Assembly (NCBI GenBank): GCA_030685215.1
Contig: JAUXQB010000053.1
Coordinates: 1-35,527, forward strand
DNA: 35,527 nucleotides
Direction: 5' to 3'
DNA from: Actinomycetota bacterium
GTDB lineage: Bacteria > Actinomycetota > Acidimicrobiia > Acidimicrobiales > Ilumatobacteraceae
Made by a program: the position numbers and the translations under genes. Of this stretch, positions 30,115-35,527 are shown one piece after another. The notes beneath the pieces were generated by a model. The model had not been told where the DNA came from and made no database searches. It was given only the letters and a program-made list of their open reading frames with translations. Each line of letters opens with the position of its first letter. The stretch's first letter is position 1.

Positions 30115-31377
30115 GTGACCGAGTCGACGCACGTGCCCGACGACGCCGACGTGGTGGTCGTCGGCGCCGGGCTGGCGGGCCTCGCCGCGGCGGGCGCGGT
30201 GCAGCGCGCTGGTCGATCGGTGGTGGTGCTCGAGGCAGCCGATGGAGTCGGCGGTCGCGTGCGCACCGATCTCGTCGACGGGTTCCGGCTCGATCGCGGG
30301 TTCCAGGTGTTGCTCACCGCGTACCCGGAGGTGTCGAGCCAGCTCGACGTCGACGCGCTCGACCTGCGCGCGTTCGACCCAGGGTCGATGGTGTGGTCGG
30401 GTCGGCGCCTGCACACCCTCGGCGACCCCACGCGTCGGCCCGGCATGCTGCTCTCGAGCGTGGTCGCGCCGGTGGGCAGCGTGATCGACAAGGTGCGTCT
30501 CGCCGGGTTGCTGCACCGGCTGCGCAAGGCCGACCCGGTGAGCCTGTTGCGGGCGCCCGACGTCACCACGCTCACCGCGTTGCGCGATCTCGGTTTCAGC
30601 ACGCGCATCATCGACCGCTTCTTTCGGCCGCTGCTCGGCGGCATCCAGCTCGACCCGCGGTTGTCCGCCAGCAACCGCATGGCGTCGATCATCCTCCGTT
30701 GCCTCGCCACCGGCGACTCGGCGGTCCCTGCGATGGGGATGCAGGCCATCCCGGATCAGCTCGCGGCCGCCCTCGCCCCGGGCACCGTGCACCTCGACAC
30801 TCCGGTGAGGTCCGTGGCGCCCGGTGTCGTCACCCTCGACGACGGGCGCGCGGTGCGCGCTCGGCGGGTGATCGTGGCCACCGACGGCCCCCGTGCTGCC
30901 GGCCTCCTCGGCGATCGCGTGCCGCTCACCGCGTCGCGTGTGGTGTCGTGCGTGTGGTTCGCCGCGCCGGTGGCACCCATCGGCTCCCGCCTCATCGTGC
31001 TCGACGGCACGCTCACCGGCCCGGCGCTGAACGTGGCAGTGATGACCAACGTCGCGCCCGAGTACTCCACCGACGGTCGCGCGCTCATCGCGGCGGCGTG
31101 TCCCGCCATCGAGATGATGGGCGATGAACTGTCGGTCGCGGTGAAGCGTCAACTGCGCGGATGGTGGGGTCCGGCCGTCGACGGGTGGACCTCGCTGCGC
31201 ACCGACACCATCCACCACGGCCAGCCCGACTCGCAGCCGCCGTTCCGACCGAAGCAACCGGTGGCGTTGGGCGACGGGCTGTTCGTGTGTGGCGATCATC
31301 GCGACACGCCATCGATCCAGGGTGCGCTGTTCAGTGGTCGCCGCACTGGGGAAGCAGTGGTGGCATCATTGGCCTGA
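30115..31377 (+). CDS. NAD(P)/FAD-dependent oxidoreductase, amine oxidase/phytoene desaturase-like
   Basis: 420 aa from GTG. The dinucleotide-binding motif VVVVGAGLAGLAAAGAVQRAG is at residues 13-33, followed by VVVLEAADGVGGRVRTD, the amine-oxidase-type FAD signature. VIVATDGPRAAGLL and the C-terminal LFVCGDHRDTPSIQGALFSGRRTGEAV form the second FAD-binding segment. The length and the RGFQVLLTAYPEV segment place it near protoporphyrinogen oxidase or carotenoid desaturase-like flavoproteins of unknown substrate. No carotenoid genes are adjacent. The lipoprotein gene starts 1 nt after its stop, so translation is probably coupled. Confidence 0.88.
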   Translation: MTESTHVPDDADVVVVGAGLAGLAAAGAVQRAGRSVVVLEAADGVGGRVRTDLVDGFRLDRGFQVLLTAYPEVSSQLDVDALDLRAFDPGSMVWSGRRLHTLGDPTRRPGMLLSSVVAPVGSVIDKVRLAGLLHRLRKADPVSLLRAPDVTTLTALRDLGFSTRIIDRFFRPLLGGIQLDPRLSASNRMASIILRCLATGDSAVPAMGMQAIPDQLAAALAPGTVHLDTPVRSVAPGVVTLDDGRAVRARRVIVATDGPRAAGLLGDRVPLTASRVVSCVWFAAPVAPIGSRLIVLDGTLTGPALNVAVMTNVAPEYSTDGRALIAAACPAIEMMGDELSVAVKRQLRGWWGPAVDGWTSLRTDTIHHGQPDSQPPFRPKQPVALGDGLFVCGDHRDTPSIQGALFSGRRTGEAVVASLA

Positions 31378-31378
31378 C

Positions 31379-32233
31379 ATGGGGAACCGCGGCGGCGTGC
31401 CGCGACGTCAGAAGGGCATGCGTCTGAAGGGCATGAGGTGCTCCGTGCGTCCGAACCGGCTCGTTCGTGTGGGGGCCATCGTGGCCGGCGCGGGTCTTGT
31501 CGCCGCACTCGTCGGCGGCTGTGGCGACACGACCGAGCCCGCCGAGAAGACGGCGCTGTCGGGTCGTGCCTTCACCGCCATCGACGCGCAGGGTCTCGTG
31601 CTGCCGCCGGGCAGCAACCTCCGACTCACGTTCGACGGCCTCAGCGTGCGGATGACCGGCGGCTGCAACACCGGCACCGCCGACTACGACGTGCAGGACG
31701 ATCTGCTGATCATCGAGAGCATGGCGCTCACCGAGATGGCGTGCGAGGAAGATCTGATGGCGCTCGACGCGGCAGTGGTCGCGCTGCTGACGTCGCGCCC
31801 GACGGTTCGGCTGGTGGCCGACGAGCTCACCGTGCTCGGCGCGGGGGTCTCGCTGCGGCTGTCCGACGAGTTCGTGCCCGCGGCCGACCGGCCGTTGGAG
31901 GAGACCCTGTGGGTGGTCACCTCCGTGCTGCACCTCGACACGGCTGCAGGCGGCTTCGGGACTGCGCGCGCCACGGTGCGGTTCGTCGGTGACACGGTCG
32001 AGGTGAACGGCGGCTGCAACGCCGGCATCGCGTCGGCCGCCATCGGCGACACGTCGATCGAGTTCGGTGTGCTCGGGCTGACGAAGATGGCGTGCCCGCA
32101 GTCGACGATGGAGCTCGAGTTCTCGGTCGCGTTGGTGGTGCAGGGCACCGCCAGCTACCGCATCGACGGCGATCAGCTCACGTTGCTGAACGGCGAGTAC
32201 GGGTTGCTGCTGGAGGCAGCGGCCGCCGCGTGA
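31379..32233 (+). CDS. Lipoprotein with two META (HslJ-like) domains
   Basis: 284 aa from the ATG directly after the preceding stop (TGAcATG); ATG at 31418 or 31433 would give a more usual signal-peptide length. A hydrophobic stretch ends in the lipobox LVGGC (Cys48 with the first start). Two tandem repeats follow: SGRAFTAIDAQG...MTGGCNTGTADYDV...MALTEMACEEDLM, and EETLWVVTSVL...EVNGGCNAGIASAAI...LGLTKMACPQSTM. The GGCN and (L)TxMAC(P) motifs with paired cysteines are the META domain signature. META/HslJ proteins are small envelope proteins linked to stress and antibiotic tolerance; biochemical function is unknown. The duplication within one lipoprotein is complete in both halves. Confidence 0.86.
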   Translation: MGNRGGVPRRQKGMRLKGMRCSVRPNRLVRVGAIVAGAGLVAALVGGCGDTTEPAEKTALSGRAFTAIDAQGLVLPPGSNLRLTFDGLSVRMTGGCNTGTADYDVQDDLLIIESMALTEMACEEDLMALDAAVVALLTSRPTVRLVADELTVLGAGVSLRLSDEFVPAADRPLEETLWVVTSVLHLDTAAGGFGTARATVRFVGDTVEVNGGCNAGIASAAIGDTSIEFGVLGLTKMACPQSTMELEFSVALVVQGTASYRIDGDQLTLLNGEYGLLLEAAAAA

Positions 32234-32258
32234 GCGCCCTTCCGCGGCCGCAGCCTGC

Positions 32259-32264
32259 GATACT
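32259..32264 (+). promoter_or_regulatory. -10 box of the NERD-like gene (leaderless)
   Basis: GATACT ends 6 nt before the ATG at 32271. It matches TATAAT at four positions and has the same geometry as the other leaderless starts here. Confidence 0.4.
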
Positions 32265-32270
32265 GAGCAG

Positions 32271-33650
32271 ATGATCGAAGGTGGTGTCGCCGGTGGCAGT
32301 GCGCTGAGCCAGGCGGCGCAGCGTCGTGCCACCGCGGAGCGCCTCGTGCTGGAAGCGCAATGGCTGGAAGCACTCGCCACCGACGAGCGCGCGGTGGCCG
32401 CTCAGCTCGCGCAGTTGCCGGCCGCGTACGCATTGCTGCACGACCTGAAGCTGCCCGGCTCGAAGGGCAACATCGACCACTTGGTCATCGGCCCGGGTGG
32501 CGCGTTCGTCGTCGTCACCCGGCGTTGCCAGGAGGCCATCACGTTCCGCGGCGGGCAATTGTGGTCCGGCGATCTCTCGTTGCGCGACCTGCTCGACGCG
32601 GCGCGGGTCGAGTCGCAGTTGCTCACGCAGAGCATCGGCACGCCGGTGGTGCCGGTGGTCACCATCATCGGTGTGCTCGTGTCGGCCTCACTGCCCAGTG
32701 CGGTCGACGGCGTGCTGCTGTGCTCCGCGGAAGACGTCGTGCGCGTGGTCACTCGTGGTTCCCACACTCAGTTGCCGCCGCACAAGGTGAGTGAGGCGGC
32801 CGAGCGCGCGTTGCCGCTGCTGCACAACCCTGGCTCCGTCACTCGCACCGAGGCCGCCGCCGGCCAGCGCGTGGAGCCCATCGCCGCCGCGTCGTTCAAG
32901 CCGGTGATGCCGCCGTCGGCGTCGCCCGCAGAGAACGCCGCCCGACGTGAGCAGGCCACCGAGTCGGCCGTGAACCGTGGGCGCGCCACCGGTTCCGTGG
33001 AAGTCGTCCCGCCCGTCGCGGTGGCCCCGGTGGCCGAGGTCGCCGAGTCGGCCCGCCGTCCCGCAACGGCGGCAGCGGCCGAGCCGTCGCCGCGACCGGC
33101 GGCGAAGGAGCGGTCCGGCCGCAGCCGTTCCGTCGGCTTCGTCGTCGCCGCGCTCGTCGTGCTGTGCCTGGTGGCCATCGGCATCGGCAGCCTCGTCGGC
33201 GGGTTCTGGGGAGGCGACGACGACGGCGGTTCCGACACCACCGCCGTCGATTCCACACGGGTCACCACCGCCGGCACGACGGTGCCGGCCACCGCGCCAC
33301 CCGTCACCACCCCTGCCGTCACTCCCGCGCCGGGCTCCCTGGCAGCCGGGGTCGCGGCTCCCATCGTGCAATTCTCGCCACTGTGCCCGGCGTCCGGAGC
33401 CGGCTGGCAGATGCAGCCGGTGTGGCCGGGCGACCTCGTCGGGCTGGCGCAGTACGACATCGAGCTGGCCAACCCGGACGGCTCGTGGGTGGCGTTGGCA
33501 CCGTTGCCCACCGCGTCCACGCCGTGGGGTTCACTGGTCGGCCAGGCACCCGGCACCACGCTGTCCATCCGCATCACTGCGGTGATGACCGACGGCAGCC
33601 GCAGCATCAACCAGCCCACCGACGTCGTCACCCCCGCCGAGTCCTGCTGA
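32271..33650 (+). CDS. Membrane protein with degenerate NERD nuclease-like domain
   Basis: 459 aa. Residues about 45-180 resemble a NERD domain: LLHDLKLPGSKGNIDHLVIGPGGAFVVVTRR, then FRGGQLWSGD and VDGVLLCSAEDVVRVV. The NIDH aspartate is kept, but the following catalytic strand reads FVVVTRR where active members have the pattern D/E-x-K (vfvIDtK), so the PD-(D/E)XK site looks dead. A basic, Ala/Pro-rich segment (195-285) leads to one membrane helix (about 291-310). A Thr-rich linker and a ~110-residue C-terminal domain with two cysteines (SPLCPASGAGWQ and the terminal Cys) follow, predicted outside. It may be a binding protein linking a cytoplasmic NERD-fold to an outer sensor domain. The start is supported by GATACT 6 nt upstream. 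Confidence 0.75.
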   Translation: MIEGGVAGGSALSQAAQRRATAERLVLEAQWLEALATDERAVAAQLAQLPAAYALLHDLKLPGSKGNIDHLVIGPGGAFVVVTRRCQEAITFRGGQLWSGDLSLRDLLDAARVESQLLTQSIGTPVVPVVTIIGVLVSASLPSAVDGVLLCSAEDVVRVVTRGSHTQLPPHKVSEAAERALPLLHNPGSVTRTEAAAGQRVEPIAAASFKPVMPPSASPAENAARREQATESAVNRGRATGSVEVVPPVAVAPVAEVAESARRPATAAAAEPSPRPAAKERSGRSRSVGFVVAALVVLCLVAIGIGSLVGGFWGGDDDGGSDTTAVDSTRVTTAGTTVPATAPPVTTPAVTPAPGSLAAGVAAPIVQFSPLCPASGAGWQMQPVWPGDLVGLAQYDIELANPDGSWVALAPLPTASTPWGSLVGQAPGTTLSIRITAVMTDGSRSINQPTDVVTPAESC

Positions 33651-33701
33651 CCCGCTGGGCCGCCTCGTGCGACCCGTCCGCAATCGGCTGTCGGCTGTCG
33701 G

Positions 33702-33729
33702 TCGTGTTCCGCGGTGCCCCCGATAACAT
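33702..33729 (+). promoter_or_regulatory. Candidate fusA promoter with ~80-nt leader
   Basis: TAACAT at 33724-33729 is preceded 16 nt upstream by TCGTGT (33702-33707), a poor -35. The region just upstream carries a short tandem repeat (CGGCTGT twice, 33685-33698). Transcription from here would give a leader of about 80 nt, with purine-rich AGAGAGAG before the ATG as a weak ribosome binding site. No clear riboswitch fold was seen. Confidence 0.35.
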
Positions 33730-33816
33730 TGGCTCTTGCGCCTGTGGCCGGTTTCGGTCCTGCGCGCCCCCGAATCGCACCACACACGACGTACGTGAGT
33801 AGAGAGAGACACTGAG

Positions 33817-35527
33817 ATGGCCAAGCGCGAATTCCCCCTCGAGCGCACACGCAACATCGGCATCATGGCCCACATCGATGCCGGCAAGACCACCACCACC
33901 GAGCGCATCCTCTACTACACGGGCAAGAGCTACAAGATCGGTGAGGTGCACGACGGCGCCGCCACCATGGACCACATGGCCCAGGAGCAGGAGCGCGGCA
34001 TCACCATCACGTCCGCCGCCACCACGTGCATCTGGAACAACCACCGCATCAACATCATCGACACCCCTGGCCACGTCGACTTCACCATCGAGGTCGAGCG
34101 GTCGCTGCGCGTGCTCGACGGTGCCGTCACGGTGTTCGACTCGGTGGCCGGCGTCGAGCCGCAGACCGAGACCGTGTGGCGTCAGGCCAACAAGTACAAA
34201 GTGCCGCGCATGTGCTTCGTTAACAAGATGGACCGCATCGGCGCCGACTTCTACCGCACCGTCGACATGGTGAAGACCCGCCTGCAGGCCAACCCGGCCG
34301 TGCTGCACCTTCCCGTCGGCGCCGGTGGCCCGGAGAGCAACAAGCCGTTCGCCGGTCTCATCGACCTGGTGAAGATGAAGGCGCTCATCTGGCAGGACGA
34401 AGAGCTCGGCGCCAAGTGGGACGAAATCGACATCCCCGCCGACATGGTCGACCAGGCCAACGAGTACCGCGAAGCGCTGCTCGAGACCATCGCCACCAGC
34501 GACGACGAAGTGATGGAGAAGTACCTCGCCGGTGAGGAGCTCACCGAGGCAGAGGTCAAGCGCGCCATCCGCAAGGGCACGCTCGCGTTCGACTTCGTGC
34601 CCATCCTGTGCGGCTCGGCCTTCAAGAACAAGGGCGTGCAGCCGATGCTCGACGCCGTCGTCGACTTCCTGCCCAGCCCGCTCGACATCCCGCCCACCCA
34701 GGGCGTGCGGCCGAACCACGAGGACGAGATCCTCACCCGCAAGGCCAGCGAGAGCGAGCCGTTCTCCGCGCTCGCCTTCAAGATCGTGGCCGACCCGTTC
34801 GGCAAGCTCACCTACTTCCGGGTGTACTCGGGCCAGATCAACAAGGGCGACGAGGTGTACAACAGCACCAAGGAGCGCAAGGAACGTCTGGGCCGCATCC
34901 TGCTCATGCACGCGAACAACCGTGAAGACCTCGACGTGGCCATGGCCGGCGACATCGTGGCCGGCCTCGGTTTCAAGGACACCACCACCGGCGACACGCT
35001 GTGCGATCGCAACCACGCCATCATCCTCGAGCGGATGATCTTCCCCGAGCCCGTCATCCACGTGGCCATCGAGCCGAAGACCAAGGACGACAGCGACAAG
35101 CTGGGCAAGGCCCTCAAGAGCCTGTCCGACGAAGACCCCACGTTCCGCGTGCGCACCGACGAGGAGACGGGTCAGACCGTCATCTCCGGCATGGGCGAGC
35201 TGCACCTCGAGATCCTCGTCGACCGCATGATGCGCGAGTTCGGCGTGGTCGCCACCGTCGGCAAGCCGCAGGTGGCCTACCGCGAGACCATCACCAAGCT
35301 GGTCGAGCAGGTCGAGTACCGCCACATCAAGCAGTCGGGTGGCTCCGGCCAGTTCGCCGTCGTCAAGATCAACCTCGAGCCGAACCCGGGCAAGGGCTAC
35401 GAGTTCGTCGACAAGATCAGCGGTGGCCGCATCCCGCGTGAGTACATCAACCCCACCAACCAGGGCATGCAGCAGGCGCTCGATTCGGGCGTGCTCGCCG
35501 GCTACCCGACGGTGGACGTGAAGGCCA
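33817..35527 (+). CDS. fusA: Translation elongation factor G (3' end outside window)
   Basis: The first 570 codons of about 700. GTPase motifs are all canonical: G1 [13 protein letters not shown]2 with [13 protein letters not shown]3 DTPGHVDF, G4 FVNKMDR and G5 CGSAFKNKG. Domain II ([23 protein letters not shown]) and domain III ([24 protein letters not shown]) follow, and the window ends inside domain IV ([13 protein letters not shown]...). EF-G drives ribosome translocation and, with RRF, recycling. The sequence is the standard housekeeping type. In many bacteria fusA follows rpsL-rpsG and precedes tuf; here the upstream neighbour is an unrelated membrane protein gene 166 nt away, so fusA has its own promoter or has left the str operon. 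Confidence 0.97.
   Translation, partial: MAKREFPLERTRNIGIMAHIDAGKTTTTERILYYTGKSYKIGEVHDGAATMDHMAQEQERGITITSAATTCIWNNHRINIIDTPGHVDFTIEVERSLRVLDGAVTVFDSVAGVEPQTETVWRQANKYKVPRMCFVNKMDRIGADFYRTVDMVKTRLQANPAVLHLPVGAGGPESNKPFAGLIDLVKMKALIWQDEELGAKWDEIDIPADMVDQANEYREALLETIATSDDEVMEKYLAGEELTEAEVKRAIRKGTLAFDFVPILCGSAFKNKGVQPMLDAVVDFLPSPLDIPPTQGVRPNHEDEILTRKASESEPFSALAFKIVADPFGKLTYFRVYSGQINKGDEVYNSTKERKERLGRILLMHANNREDLDVAMAGDIVAGLGFKDTTTGDTLCDRNHAIILERMIFPEPVIHVAIEPKTKDDSDKLGKALKSLSDEDPTFRVRTDEETGQTVISGMGELHLEILVDRMMREFGVVATVGKPQVAYRETITKLVEQVEYRHIKQSGGSGQFAVVKINLEPNPGKGYEFVDKISGGRIPREYINPTNQGMQQALDSGVLAGYPTVDVKA

Overview
The window is about 35.5 kb of dense, very GC-rich DNA with 26 protein genes or gene fragments and no tRNA, rRNA, CRISPR array or transposase that I can see. 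The gene content points to a high-GC actinobacterium. Clues are mycofactocin genes, a LAL-type LuxR regulator, a DUF4395 protein, many Thr/Ser/Pro-linker lipoproteins, frequent GTG starts, and start codons sitting 6-9 nt behind a TAnnnT box (leaderless promoters). My best guess is class Acidimicrobiia, near Ilumatobacter; this is inference from gene content, not a phylogeny.

Layout. 1-2.43 kb: end of a branched-chain-amino-acid-type ABC ATPase and its substrate-binding protein, closed by a strong terminator. 2.5-4.5 kb (-): ung, then an ECF sigma factor with an overlapping putative anti-sigma gene. 4.65-8.7 kb (+): a lipoprotein, a LAL regulator and a C-terminal fragment of a papain-like amidase. 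8.76-11.7 kb (+): a 2-oxoglutarate oxygenase, a ROK kinase and a YpfJ-type metallopeptidase. 11.7-13.7 kb (-): a DUF418 membrane acyltransferase coupled to an alanine-racemase-like protein that lacks the catalytic tyrosine. 13.8-14.3 kb (+): DUF4395.

14.3-24.3 kb is the most interesting block. On the minus strand there is a tightly overlapping operon tetR - PQQ-like beta-propeller - mftE - mftF. Just upstream in the same direction lies fixB-fixC-fixX-fixA (electron transfer flavoprotein, quinone oxidoreductase and ferredoxin). Divergent from fixB is a molybdopterin oxidoreductase. The divergent intergenic region is filled by a 159-bp inverted-repeat element. The mftA, B, C and D genes are not here. 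I read this as a redox-cofactor island: late maturation genes of mycofactocin next to an electron-transfer chain that could pass electrons to quinone.

24.3-25.2 kb: the C-terminal remnant of a PhoX/DUF839 protein, truncated at a cluster of palindromic and direct repeats. 25.2-28.8 kb (-): a heterodimeric ABC exporter with one canonical and one degenerate ATP site. 28.9-33.65 kb (+): a Tat/lipobox beta-lactamase-fold protein, an FAD amine-oxidase-like protein, a double-META lipoprotein, and a membrane protein with a degenerate NERD nuclease domain. 33.8 kb to the end: fusA (EF-G), cut by the window edge and not preceded by ribosomal protein genes.
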